A stretch of 64,000 nt of DNA from contig NC_089423.1 in the NCBI RefSeq assembly GCF_013426205.1, positions 4,836,001 to 4,900,000 on the forward strand, given 5' to 3'. Position numbers and translations under genes: made by a program. Positions 50,362 through 61,326 of the stretch are shown piece after piece. Every line of letters begins with the position of its first letter. Positions within the stretch are counted from its first letter, which is position 1. Source of the stretch: Metarhizium brunneum (Eukaryota > Ascomycota > Sordariomycetes > Hypocreales > Clavicipitaceae). Below the pieces are notes generated by a model. That model saw only the letters and a program-made list of their open reading frames with translations. It was not told the DNA's origin and ran no database searches.

Positions 50362-50585
50362 GGGTGTACGTTTGTGATATTTTTACGTGACATGACGACG
50401 TATGATGACGCCTTATGACTTTACGCATCTGGTAGACTAATTTGGTGCGCCATTTACCATTTAACTGGTTATAAATTATACAGATGTAGATTTCACGACA
50501 CTGCTAGCGTTGGCAAGTACAAAGATGAGCTGGTTGTTGTACAAAATACACTTATGAGCTTGTAGTATTCACGTCATAATGATTT

Positions 50586-51482
50586 TTATCCTGATCTATT
50601 CGCATGCGAGGGGTCGTCGTACTTGGCAGGCTGAAAATCAAACGACAGGTTCTCCCTGTCCCGTAGAAACGTGTCGACCCTCTCGTCCTTTGTCCTCCCC
50701 GCCGACGCCATGTTGTTCTGGCGCATCTTCTGCCCGATGGCCCAGTCCTTCTGCTGCACAAAGTCGACGTACTGCTCGCCGGCGGCTTCGGCGCGGTTCA
50801 TCTGCGCCAGAGCCCCAATCATGCACATGCAGACCACGAGGGCCGCAAACGTCCCGTTGCTCATGTACATGGGCTCGCTGGGCTTGCCGTCGCGCTCGTT
50901 CCGCCACTGCTCCCAGTCCTCCCAGGTGGCGTTGCGCGAGGCATTCCCCGGCTGGTGTCGCCACGCCTTGTCGACCTCTCGGAGGTCCGGGGCACGGTGG
51001 TCGGCCGTCCAGCCGATGCCGTGGTGGTCGTACAGACGACGTTTGTTCGGGTCGCTTAGGAGATTATTGGCCGCCACGACCAGGTGGTACCTCTCGAGGC
51101 GGGTTGCGTGTGGAATCTGCTGCGGGGAGGACGAGGGCGGAGCATCTTTGTCGTGGGTGTCGGGGTGGTATAGCTTCACGAGCTGGTAGAACCGCCGTTT
51201 TGTGTACGGCGCGCCGCGCTGCATGCCGAATATCTCGTAGGGGGTTGGGTGTGGCGACCTCGGCCACGGCGGCGGGCTTGGGTCATCGGGGTTCGGAGGC
51301 CTCGTTGCGTAGCATCTGGAAGGCTCGAGTACCCAATGCTTCGACGATGAGGGGCGTTTGGAGGGTCGTGCTAGCGGGCATTTTGCGCTGAATCGTCGTA
51401 CTGAGGTAGCGGATGGTGGGCATGGACTGCACGGTACTGAGCACGTGGACGAGCAGATGGCCGCAGCCGAGTGTTTGAGCAT
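50586..51482 (-). CDS. Mitochondrial J-domain protein, membrane-anchored
   Basis: An intronless frame codes for 298 aa. The N-terminus is rich in Ser, Arg, Cys and Pro without acids up to about residue 60, a likely mitochondrial presequence. The J domain starts at PYEIFGMQRG (residue 81) and carries the HPD motif at 106-108 (LYHPDTH). It ends near LLSDPNKRRLYDHHG (141-155). One membrane span lies at about 211-226 (TFAALVVCMCMIGALA). J proteins stimulate Hsp70 ATPase, so an inner-membrane partner of the mitochondrial Hsp70 is the inference. It converges with the seven-span protein gene, 224 bp apart. Confidence 0.85.
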   Translation of the reverse strand: MLKHSAAAICSSTCSVPCSPCPPSATSVRRFSAKCPLARPSKRPSSSKHWVLEPSRCYATRPPNPDDPSPPPWPRSPHPTPYEIFGMQRGAPYTKRRFYQLVKLYHPDTHDKDAPPSSSPQQIPHATRLERYHLVVAANNLLSDPNKRRLYDHHGIGWTADHRAPDLREVDKAWRHQPGNASRNATWEDWEQWRNERDGKPSEPMYMSNGTFAALVVCMCMIGALAQMNRAEAAGEQYVDFVQQKDWAIGQKMRQNNMASAGRTKDERVDTFLRDRENLSFDFQPAKYDDPSHANRSG

Positions 51483-54342
51483 CGTGGGTGCAGATTGCCG
51501 TGATTGTGAGGGGCGCGCATAGGAAGAAGAACTGAGTAAAATTTACATTTCTCGTTCGATTCAGGTTTTGGTGTCGTTTCCGGGGGTAGGCAATCGGCCA
51601 GGGCGGCTCGCGATGTTGCGGGAATGGAGGACGAGGTCGATGACGGAGGCTGTCATCAGGTGAGCAAGTTTCCACACTCCGGATGTCGTGGTGCGCAAGT
51701 GCAGCCAATACCCGTTCAGTGCGGCGGCAAGGCGGTTGGCGGGAAACCGGCGTGCGGGGGATCCACAGCGGACCAAAGCGGATTGATGTCGATTCTTTTC
51801 CGAGTTCCGAATGGCATTTTTATAAAATCCACACCAATACTCTCCGACCCCAGGCCTTGCTGCTAGAAACGCGCGAAACAAAGATATTTAATTCGAGTCG
51901 GGTCATGATCCTGATTGCGTATCTGCGGCATATGTAAACTTGGGCCAACAAGTTCGCAAGGGCAAAACTCATTTTAGACAGCGATGCTAGTTACAGTTTA
52001 TCACGATATGCGTATTGGGTAGTTTTATTCAATATGCAATAGGGAAGCAGGCACTTATTCGGCAGATGCTAGGTTCTGTTTTGTCCCACGTGCTGACTAA
52101 TAGGGTCTGTCTTCCTCGTAACTCGCAATAGTCAAGAGGAAATTAACCGTCGCCATGTTGCTACTTCAGCTCATATAAGAAATTTCAGCAAGTCGAATTG
52201 TAGCGGCAGCCCACAAGCCCAGTTTACATATGGGACTCTTGCCGAACTATTCCATGAGTCTGTAGTTGGAATGATGCAAAAGTAGGCTCGGATTAAGAAG
52301 AGTTTCCACGAGTGCATCACATGCTGTCCATGACAATATATGAAGCGTTAGAGATGGCTGGGTTCTCGCCGAGCGACGCCGGCATCGGGCTCGGATCCGG
52401 GTCCGGGGATCGGGCCCCACCCGATTCCCCCCCATGTAGAACTTTGGCCAGACGGTGGACGACTGTACGACGATAAACGAGCAGCAGTGCAACGACACTC
52501 TCTTCTTACCGGTTGTCAACTGCGGCCTCGAGCCCGGGCGCATAGGCCATTACTTCAAGTGCGCTGGCGAAGTTGGTATTGACAGGCTCCACTTCGGGCG
52601 TGAGAGCGTGATATGCAAGTGGTAATTGTTGCACTTGAGATTGCTGTCGCTCGATACCGGCAGTCACTCGGCATTCAACCAAGGCTGCTCATACGTCACA
52701 CCTGGTTACATACTCGCTGTTGGATTGCCCGCGATCACAGCACTGGATGATTCAAAGAAGAAGCATCTGGTTTGTCTTTTCACCTGCCTACTGTCCTAGT
52801 GGCATTGACCTTGCTTGGACGGCCTATAAAGTCGAAAGAGCACAGTATCCTCGACGTAAATTACCTGCACCGGCGCACCCACCATGGTGCCGAGCAGATC
52901 CACTCACGAGCAAAGAGTGACAGCGCCGTCTCCTGAGCCGTCTTGAAGTCCAGCTTCGGTGTGGCCCACTATTTATGGCCCCTGACGGCTCCGGAAAAGT
53001 GGAGTACCTATCTATCTCGGATCGCTGCCCCCCGGGGCCGTCGTATCTGGTCGCCATTGCTAATGCGCCCAGGGATATTCGAGCTGCCTGTTGAGTGAAT
53101 ATCATCCAGTCTTTATCCGAAAAATCAGCAGGATTCAACCGCAAGGACCTATCGATCGACGGTTGGTCGGCAGCCTCCATCTGCGCCTACAAGCTTACGC
53201 ATCTACCCTACAGACACCTTTTCAGGAATGACTGGCAAGGTACTACGCAACCAGATACTAGTGAGTATGCGAGCGTCTTATGGTATCAATTGATTTATCA
53301 CTGACAGATTGACTGGTATGGAGCGATGTACGCCTATTGGAATGGCTTTGGCATCGTGTATAGTAGACTTTGTCATGATAATCAACCACAGCGGTGTAAC
53401 ATTCACTGCAGGCGAGACAATTAGTCAAGGACATTGGAATGCCGTTATCCTTTTCCGAACCGCTGGCACGCACCCATGATTGTTTTTGTCCCATTTTATT
53501 TTTTCTTGTTTTTAAGTAGGTAGTTACCAAATGACAGATTCATCCTACGCAAGACGCCCATTACGCCCCGTCTCCAAAGACCGTGGCTACAGTGCGACTG
53601 TATTTGGCAGTTGTCTGCTCTTGTCGATCGCCCGCTCCTTCCTCCGCCTGAAACTCAATCCGCGACGAAAACCATCATCCCCTCACCCTACAAAAGTCAT
53701 GACTGCATGGTGATGCTGGGGTCCACCCAAGCACCTTCGAAACTCTAGAAGCCAACGTTCCACAGCGAGGGGGACGAGAAACAGTGAACCAGATCAGACC
53801 TTCGTCAATGGCGCACCCTAGTCGAAACGCCATGTCGCTACTTTTGCACTCCCGTCTTAGTCCCCCAGCCTATGGGCGTGTCTCGCCGATGCCTCAGACC
53901 TGTGGTGTCGAATCGCAATTCATTGCCCGCCTACACCATCTTTGCTGCTTCCAGCAGGAATCATCTTTCCATTAGGCGAGCCGAACTTCCCGTGGCTATA
54001 AGCCATCACTCTGTTTCTTCTTCTTCCAATAGAACCCCGCATGAGCTGCGAGTCTCTTTCCTTGTTGGGCGCGCAAAGCAGCTACCGGCGTGGGTGGATG
54101 ATTGGTGGCCAGCCACGACCGTCATGTAGAGAAACGCAATTTCGGGGCAGCGGAAGATGAGGAAACGGGGAGCTTCTCTGCCTGCTGTTCCCGGTTTATA
54201 AAAGGATCTGGGAGATGGCTGCTGGGACAATGCGCTGACACCTGCTAGCCTCTGGCTTCAGTACTGCTGCTTTATGCGAAGAGACCGCCAAGCGCAAACA
54301 GCTACTTGTCGGCGACACGATAACTACAAAACATCGCCCAAA
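51483..54342. other. About 2.9 kb without a recognisable gene
   Basis: Short frames only (at most 118 codons at 52824-53180, -). I found no splice-linked conserved protein. The right end is the promoter of the acetate carrier gene, with a TATA box at 54197. Confidence 0.5.
54197..54204 (+). promoter_or_regulatory. TATA box of the Ady2-like carrier gene
   Basis: TATAAAAG, about 140 bp upstream of the ATG at 54343. Assigned by motif and spacing. Confidence 0.6.
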
Positions 54343-55224
54343 ATGTCTGCCCCCGTTCAAAACAACGATACTGCCGCCGAGCAGACTTACAAGGAGGGCA
54401 ATCATAATGGCCATCACTTGCCTCCAACCACCGCCGACGCAGGTCCTGGGGGGAGAGTACCAAAGCCTTACCAGTCCATGGTCTCTCAGGTGTATGATCC
54501 TCAATTTTTCAAGATTGCCAATCCTGGACCTCTGGGTCTCATTGCCTTTGCTCTGACTACCTTTGTCCTGGGCCTATACCAGTGCGGTGCTGGGTAAGTC
54601 AGTTTGCCTCCAAATGCTCATCTACGTCTCACAAGATGGACCTACAACTCATTTCTCACCAGATTGCCAAACTCAAACCCCCTCGGAAGCGTCGGTCCTG
54701 ACCAAGCAGTATTCGGTCTGGCTGTCTTCTACGGCGGCACCGCACAGTTCATTGCCGGTATTATGGAATTCCGTGTGGGCAACACCTTTGGTACAACTGT
54801 CCACTGCTCCTACGGCGCCTTCTGGCTTGCGTTTGCCATGTTCATGGTCCCTCAGCTTGGTATCAAGGAAGCCTACGGTGGAGATGAGCACGCCTTCAGC
54901 TTCGCCGTGGGCATATTCTTGATTCTGTGGTGCTTCCTAACCCTCGTCTTTTTCATTGCTGCATTGAGAACAAACATTGCCATTTTGACCGTCCTGGGCC
55001 TGCTTGTTCTGGCATTTTTCTTCCTCAGCATTGCTCAGTTCATCTCCACTACTCATACCACTGCGGCGGTTCGTGTCAATCGTGCGGGAGGAGTATTTGC
55101 CGTGCTGTGCGCTTTTGCTGCATTCTATGCTGGAAGTGCTGGTCTCATGACGCCGGCAACAACTTGGGTCGTGTTCCCTTTGGGCGAGTTCGAACGACCT
55201 CCGGCCCAAACGAATCCTGTCTAG
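54343..55224 (+). CDS. ADY2: GPR1/FUN34/YaaH-family acetate/ammonium carrier (Ady2-like)
   Basis: Exons 54343-54593 and 54663-55224 code for 270 aa. The intron is 69 nt (GTAAGT...CACCAG). The family signature NPGPLGLIAF is at residues 60-69, just before the first of about six membrane spans. GGTAQFIAGIMEF, YGAFWLAFAMF and a Phe-rich FFLSIAQF stretch follow the order known for acetate channels. Yeast Ady2 and Aspergillus AcpA import acetate by proton symport, and Ady2 relatives have also been linked to ammonium export. A His-rich polar N-terminal tail (about 60 residues) is cytosolic. Expression is probably carbon-regulated, though no specific site is claimed. Confidence 0.92.
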
Positions 55225-55609
55225 GTCGTCGATATTCTGGATTTCATCCCATGCGCGGATCTACTCGTCTGGGCCCCCTTGGAGTCTACCCGGCGATTGG
55301 GTATTGAGGTGCTACGTTGTTTGTTGCTAAGGTGTATTTTTGTTCTTGCACCACTATAATACCCATTGACGTATTTGATTTCTTTATATCCCGCTGTCTT
55401 TTGTCGAAATGACTTTGGGTTTTATTTTTGCGAGGCTTGGTGGGACCAGAGGGATTGTACACATGTAATCAGAATGTCAAATATTTGTGAAAGCTGTCGC
55501 TATCCCACCGGACTCTAATTGATGCAAGCTACACATGACACGCAGTCGTCTCTCTATCATGACAAGAAGCACTCGTCCCCTCAGTAAGCTCCAGATTTCA
55601 AATTATTCA
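55225..55609. other. Convergent 3' space between the Ady2-like and LEA-like genes
   Basis: 385 bp of 3' regions. No gene is seen. Confidence 0.5.
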
Positions 55610-56026
55610 TCACAATTGATTCTTCATTTTCTCAACAGTCCCTTTCGCCTTGCCCTCTGCTTCTGCCGCAGCACCCTTCGCCTTGCCTTTCAGCTCTTCC
55701 GCCTTGCCCTCCATCTCCGCCGCCTTGCCCTTGGTCCCCTTAGCAACCGTCTCTGCCCCTTGCTTGATCTTGCTTCCAGCAGTTGCTACAACCCATCAGT
55801 AATCTGTCGCCACATGGGAAAAAAAAAACGTACCGGCAGCTTCCAAACCAGGCAGAACAACGTTATCCGTAACGGTTCTATCCACCGTCTTCAGCCCGTC
55901 CTTGACCGTCTCCGTCGGATTCTTCCTCATCGCGACAGACGTGCTGAATGCCCGAGGGGCCTGAACCATGATGGTTCTACACATGGGCACGGCGGACCGG
56001 ACAGCTCGTTCTGCAAGGAAGGCCAT
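55610..56026 (-). CDS. Small mitochondrial LEA-like protein with GKA(E/K) repeats
   Basis: Exons 56026-55834 and 55785-55610 code for 122 aa. The intron is 48 nt (GTACGT...TTGTAG). The N-terminal ~35 residues are basic and lack acids until late (RAFSTSVAMRKN), a likely mitochondrial presequence. The second exon encodes Lys/Glu/Ala helical repeats of about 11 residues, with the core GKA repeated (TKGKAAE, EGKAEE, KGKAKG, EGKAKG). Such repeats are typical of group 3 LEA-like or CsbD-like stress proteins that protect membranes or proteins on drying. That role is inferred from composition only. Confidence 0.8.
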
Positions 56027-56759
56027 GTTTGACAGATTTCCGAAAAACTTGCAAGTAGTTGAAGTATGTTTGGTAATTTCTAAAATGAAGAGTGTTTATT
56101 TTAGTGAAATTGAATCAATTGGGGTCCAGGTAGCCAGAGAGATGTATTAATAACAAAACAGAAAAAAATCGAACGTCCATCGTCACTGGGGGCAGGAAAG
56201 GTGCATGATGTCATCGACACGACATGTGGCCGAGATCGCGGGGCAAACGCTCCCGTTCGCCGCGTAGCGTCCGACAGCTTGGTTGGCATGACGCAGGGGC
56301 GGCACGATTTCTTGTCTGGGAAACGAACATCGAGATCGGAGTAGATGATTCATTTATGACCCTTGCCGTTGCATTTCGTCGCAGCGTTACAAATCGATTG
56401 GAGAAAGGTACGGGATGATGCTTTTCTTCGGAGACTAGATGTATTCTGCATGCTTTTTGTTTTGGCATGTTTGGTCAAGGCGCTTCTAAACGACTTCTTG
56501 CTTGAAACCTGCAGATCAATGCTGGCATGTAGTCCTTTAATTCAGCTTGCAGACATCGCGAATTCACAATGGCGGGGCGCAGATAAACACTCGTCATGGC
56601 TCTATTCATCGTCATAAATCGGCTCGATTTTGCTATGCTCTGATGCTCATCACTTGGCTCCACCTAGATCGACGGGTTTGTCCATCTCTAGCGATGGCCC
56701 TCCCTCCCGTTCCACGTCAACAGAACTTCATGGCCGGCTTTGCAACAAAATCCCCAGCT
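56027..56759. other. Space upstream of the LEA-like gene
   Basis: About 730 bp with the promoter of the LEA-like gene and the 3' end of the PheRS alpha gene, both minus strand. No gene is seen. Confidence 0.5.
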
Positions 56760-58868
56760 CTATTCCTTGTCCAAACGCACCGCGGGACTGTTCCGCATGA
56801 AGTTGAGATCGACCTTGTGACCTAGCAGCTCGCGAATATTTGAGATGCCGTACTTGATCATGGTGGGGCGCTCAAGGGAGAGACCCCAGCCGAACACTCG
56901 CATGTCCTTGCTACACGGAAAGGTTAGACGAATATCAAGTCTAGCAGAAATGAAAAGTTGCTGGGGTTTGAGCGACTTACGGCAGACCCATGGATTCCAA
57001 CATTTCAGCACGGAACATGCCGCTGTTGCCGATTTCGACTAGCTTTCCGAGGCCCTTGTCTGTAATTGGTGAGGAAATTGCTTTACTGGATGGGGGAAAT
57101 AATGCATCAGAACTTACGATAAGAGAAGATTTCCATGCTGGGCTCGGTGTCTACAGCTTTGTTAATGTCTGCATGTCGCCAACATTTCAGGCGCAGGTTA
57201 CTCACAAGGGTTGTAAGCACACTTGTACTTGAGGTCGGTAATGCCCATCTTGCCGAAGAAGATGTCCATAAACTACATCATGTCAGCGACACTTTCACCG
57301 CCTTTGGACTGTTTACGAATATGGTGTGTTCTAACCTCCATGAGACCACCGAGCGTCAAGTCGTAGTCAGCAATGACACCCTCGACCTGATGAAATTCTG
57401 CCAAGTGGGTGGCATCGACTGTTTCGTTACGGAACACACGATCGATGGAGAAGTAACGAGCCGGTGGCGGGCGGCCGTCAGGGCCCTTCTGCTGCGCTAG
57501 TTTGTACAGCATGTTGGCGCTGATAGCTGTGGTGTGTGTTCGAAGCACGAGCTTCTTGGATTCTTCTCCGGACCAGGGGTATCGATAACCAATGGAGCCG
57601 TACTTGCCATCCTACATACGGAATTAACCCCGAGCTATATGTGCGCAAATGTAGAGCCATACTCACCTGGTGGACATCCTTGACGTTATCCCAGTACGTC
57701 TTGTAGTCAGCCGTATCACTAGAATCTTCCCCTCTAGGCATGTCTGCCTCCTTGGGATCCGATACGTAAAACTGCCAGCAGCGTCAGCCCGACTACCATT
57801 TCCAAACATGTGCAAACTTCAATACACATACGGTATCTTGCATATCACGAGCAGGATGCTGTTGCGGCACAAAGAGCGCATCGAAATTCCAGAATCCCGA
57901 CTCGACGAACCTGGCCACGAGTCAGAACCTTGCCATTCACGTTGTGCGCCAACACTTCTGCATACTTGTCTGTAGGCATCTCCTGGAAGCCCATCTCGAA
58001 GAAGATTTGCCTCAGCTCGGATCGGACCTTGTTCAGGGGATGCAGAGCTCCGGGGTGCTGATCGGCACCCAAGGCCTTGAAGTTGTATCCCTTGAAAGTA
58101 GCCGACTTCCATGAACCGCTGGCAATCATGTCGGCCGTCAAGTCGGTAGCCACCTCGGGGATCTTGAGAGCAAACTTTTCCCCCTTTTGAAAGTTGAAGC
58201 TGATAATCTTCTGTGTTCGGACAAGCTTACGCTTCTTCAAATCAGCGAGCATCTTGGCATCGGGGTACGACTTTGTCGACTGAATGGTCTGCATCTGTTC
58301 CTTGGTGGTGTCCTTGATGGACTCTTTCTAAAGCCCGAGTTTCCGTTAGTTACCTCGTATCTTGTCGTGTTTTCTGTCTTCTCGTGCATGTAGGTGCTAC
58401 TCACGGCGGCCTTGAACTTGCCATCTGCATTATTGGCCAATTAGTGATCCAAAACATAGTCTCGCATTTCTCAAAGCGTCAAAAAGGCCTACCTGGGGTC
58501 TTGGAAATCCACTTCTCCCTGAAGGCTCGGCCCTGGCCAATCTTGACCACATTCTTGTCGCCAATTGCCGTTTCAAGCTCTTGGATTGTCAACCCCTCCA
58601 CTGCGGTGCGCAGAGCCTCAAAAACCCGGGCCTCGTGGCTACCATTGGCGGCAATCTGCTCGCCCTCAGGCTCTAAAATGGCTTCTTCTCGGTCTATCGT
58701 TTCGTACTTGACCATGTCACGGGAGGCAAGTCTATCCAGTGCACCCTTGACCTCGGTGGAGGGGATCGTGGGGAAGGCGGCAGACGAGAGGAGGGGCGAG
58801 TTCTTGTCCAGCGCATGGAGGATTTGGGTCGCAAGGTCCCCAGCGGGGGTCTCGTTCAAGGTCGCCAT
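56760..58868 (-). CDS. FRS2: Cytosolic phenylalanyl-tRNA synthetase alpha subunit, 10 exons
   Basis: Charges tRNA-Phe with phenylalanine as a heterotetramer with the beta subunit. Exons: 58868-58493, 58424-58405, 58327-57966, 57910-57832, 57771-57667, 57611-57336, 57272-57206, 57150-57118, 57059-56981 and 56910-56760. They code for 515 aa, the usual length. The N-terminal third holds winged-helix tRNA-binding modules. The class II catalytic core has motif 1-like [19 protein letters not shown], a [21 protein letters not shown] stretch, motif 2 in [27 protein letters not shown], and motif 3 in [11 protein letters not shown]. Exon 2 (20 nt) and exon 8 (33 nt) are tiny. All ten exons keep phase and use GT-AG ends. 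Confidence 0.93.
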
Positions 58869-59466
58869 GATGAGAGGGACTGTATTCGTCTAGGCGAAAT
58901 TCAGGCGACGCCGGCGGCGAGAAACGGTCGCTGGTGATGATGCGAAGAATGGTGGTGAGATTGCCTGAGTCACACTCGTCAGAATTTCCATGGTCGAGCG
59001 TCTGACGAACAGTGCCCCGCCATGGGTTGAGAAGGTTCGGAGTAAGCAGGTCAACGTTGAAGTGGGGCTGCCAAGCACATGTTGGAGAGATTCATTGATG
59101 CTCTTTGAAATCCTGTGCTGTCAGCCAGCTAGCCAGCGTAAGACGGAGTGAAATCAAATGGAGAATCTGGTATGATTGGTTGAAGGGAATCAGTTTTCTC
59201 AGCTGGCGTTTAACACTAATTAGAAATCAGGCCGGTTATTGCATAATTCATGATTCAACCCATGATAACAACATGTTCCGTCACATCTAGTCTTCCCCGC
59301 GTTCAGCCCTTCTTTCTATGTCATTGAGCTTCTACTAGTATTTCGAAAGCTAGACCAGGCTGGGCACCGTGAGTAAGGATTACCACGCTTTGATATATTC
59401 TTCTATATTATTCATACAAGCCACCTGTGCATCCAGTGCAGCAACGTCAATGCCCAACGGCTAACG
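58869..59466. other. Space between PheRS alpha and GatB genes
   Basis: About 600 bp with the PheRS alpha promoter and the GatB 3' region. No gene is seen. Confidence 0.5.
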
Positions 59467-61326
59467 TCAACCTCGGCCTTGTGAGGCTTCAATCTGCGCC
59501 CTCATAGCGGCCTCAGCAGTCGCGGCATTGATCCGCTCCGTGGGGCCCATCTTCATCATCTTTCCAACAAGATACATCAACTTTCCTTGCGGAAACTTCT
59601 TATAACCAATAAATTCCTGCAAGACCTTGTCCTCTCCTTCCACAGCCTCTTTTGCCAACTGTCGATACTCAGTCTCCGAAATCTCCCTGAACCATAAGCC
59701 GTTTGCCTCGATGGCCTCCTCTACACTACCTTGCAGTTCTTCGAGATAAATAGACAAAAGGAGTTCTTTGGCGACCTTGCCCGTAATTTGCTTTAGACAT
59801 AGATGATAAAGGAGTTGGGACAAATCAGCAGCAGGAACTTGCGCGCATTCACCGTCCGCTGTGAAGAGTAGCTCGGCCGAGGCCAATGGCCCGGCTTTGT
59901 ACGTTGTCAGCCGGCCCAGTTCGTGTGTGACCCAATTTGCAGCAAGAGTTGCGTAGCTCTTCAAATCCGGTCTTGTCTTGTCTGCCAGTTCGACTTGCAT
60001 CTTTCGGTCAATGCCATCCAACACTTTGTAAAAATATTGAACCCTAGCTCCATTATCCAGAATGATCAGCGATAGAGCATCCTTGGCGGTCAATCCAAAA
60101 TCATTTATTAACGTATCCAGCTCCGCGTCTGGCAACACGGCCAACGAAGTTCGAAGATGCTCCACCAGATCATTTCCTATCACAAGCGGCGCGATATCAG
60201 GATCAGGCATGTAACGATAGTCGACTTCGCCTTCCTTCCCTCGTAACCTCCGGGTCTCTTTCGATCCAAGTGACCATCCTCGGGTCTCGCCAGCTATGCT
60301 CCTGCCGGCTTCTAGCTCTTGAATTTGGCGATCTCTTTCGGCGATAATGGCGTCCTCGACAGCTTTTATGGTACCGAGGTTCTTGATTTCTGTCCGTGTG
60401 CCCAGTTTGCAAGAAGGGTCGTCAGCTTTGCGGACCGACACGTTCACGTCCGCTCTGAGACCGCCAGTTTCCATTCCTGAAACACAAGTGTCGACAGTGT
60501 TGAGTAAAAGCTGGATTTTGCGAACCAGAGCGGCAGCCGTTCGAGGATGATGCATGTCGGGCTCAGTAATGATCTCGACCAGAGGCACACCAACTCGGTT
60601 GAAATCTAGCCAATGCACATTGCCGGTTTGTGTCAACGTTTTGGCGGTATCCTGCTCAAGCTGCACTTGTTTAATACCAACGGTGACACTTTCACCATCT
60701 TCAGCAGCAATGCCGTCCCGAGCATAGAGTGTGATATGACCATTCTTAGCAAAAGGCTCGTAGTATTGGGTTATTTGATATCCAGCCGGCTGGTCCCACC
60801 AGAAGTAATGCTTCCTGTCAAAGCGACTTACAGATTGGATCTCGCAGTTGAGAGCCAAGGCAGCCCGTAGCGCCGGAAGCAGTGTCTCCCTTTGTATCAG
60901 CGGCTGACTTCCAGGCATAGAGACATCAAAAAGGGCCACGTGACTGTTGGGCTCGTCGTTGAACGACGTGGTTGCAGGGGAAAAGAGCTTCCGGGCGGTG
61001 TTGAGCTGTGCATGAATTTCAATGCCCACAGTCAATTCCCAGCCATCCACAGTCTGATAATCGCCTTTTGACTTCTTCTTGCCCTGCTTCTTGGCAAGCT
61101 TTGCCTCTTCCTTTAGCTGCTTGCGAAAGGGAACAACGCTTTCATTCGAAGATGCGGTCGGTTTTTCAATTGTTGATGCGGCTCGAAAGTGCCCAGACAA
61201 GGGGGTTGGCGATCGCAAAGCCACGGCGCCGTGTCCAAGAGTATGACGTCCCACCAAACAGCCTCGCTTTGAGATGCTCCCACGGAGAAGATATCTCCCA
61301 ACCTCGGAGATCGGCACTCGCCTCAT
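59467..61326 (-). CDS. PET112: Mitochondrial glutamyl-tRNA(Gln) amidotransferase subunit B (GatB/Pet112)
   Basis: An intronless frame codes for 619 aa. The GatFAB/GatCAB complex turns Glu-tRNA-Gln into Gln-tRNA-Gln in mitochondria. GatB carries the kinase site. Motifs: GWELTVGIEIHAQLNT (about residue 95), the FWWDQPAGYQITQ stretch, DFNRVGVPLVEIITEPD, ETGGLRADVNVSVR and YRYMPDPDIAPL. The C-terminus has the helical YqeY-like tail (VGKMMKMGPTERINAATAEA). The first ~55 residues are basic and look like a mitochondrial presequence. The first ATG in frame is 61326. It is a near neighbour of another aminoacyl-tRNA gene, PheRS alpha, on the same strand, probably by chance. Confidence 0.93.
   Translation of the reverse strand: MRRVPISEVGRYLLRGSISKRGCLVGRHTLGHGAVALRSPTPLSGHFRAASTIEKPTASSNESVVPFRKQLKEEAKLAKKQGKKKSKGDYQTVDGWELTVGIEIHAQLNTARKLFSPATTSFNDEPNSHVALFDVSMPGSQPLIQRETLLPALRAALALNCEIQSVSRFDRKHYFWWDQPAGYQITQYYEPFAKNGHITLYARDGIAAEDGESVTVGIKQVQLEQDTAKTLTQTGNVHWLDFNRVGVPLVEIITEPDMHHPRTAAALVRKIQLLLNTVDTCVSGMETGGLRADVNVSVRKADDPSCKLGTRTEIKNLGTIKAVEDAIIAERDRQIQELEAGRSIAGETRGWSLGSKETRRLRGKEGEVDYRYMPDPDIAPLVIGNDLVEHLRTSLAVLPDAELDTLINDFGLTAKDALSLIILDNGARVQYFYKVLDGIDRKMQVELADKTRPDLKSYATLAANWVTHELGRLTTYKAGPLASAELLFTADGECAQVPAADLSQLLYHLCLKQITGKVAKELLLSIYLEELQGSVEEAIEANGLWFREISETEYRQLAKEAVEGEDKVLQEFIGYKKFPQGKLMYLVGKMMKMGPTERINAATAEAAMRAQIEASQGRG

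Noticed and set aside
50579..51391. 270-codon plus-strand frame
   Set aside because: Antisense of the J-protein gene, with Arg/Ser/Pro noise composition.
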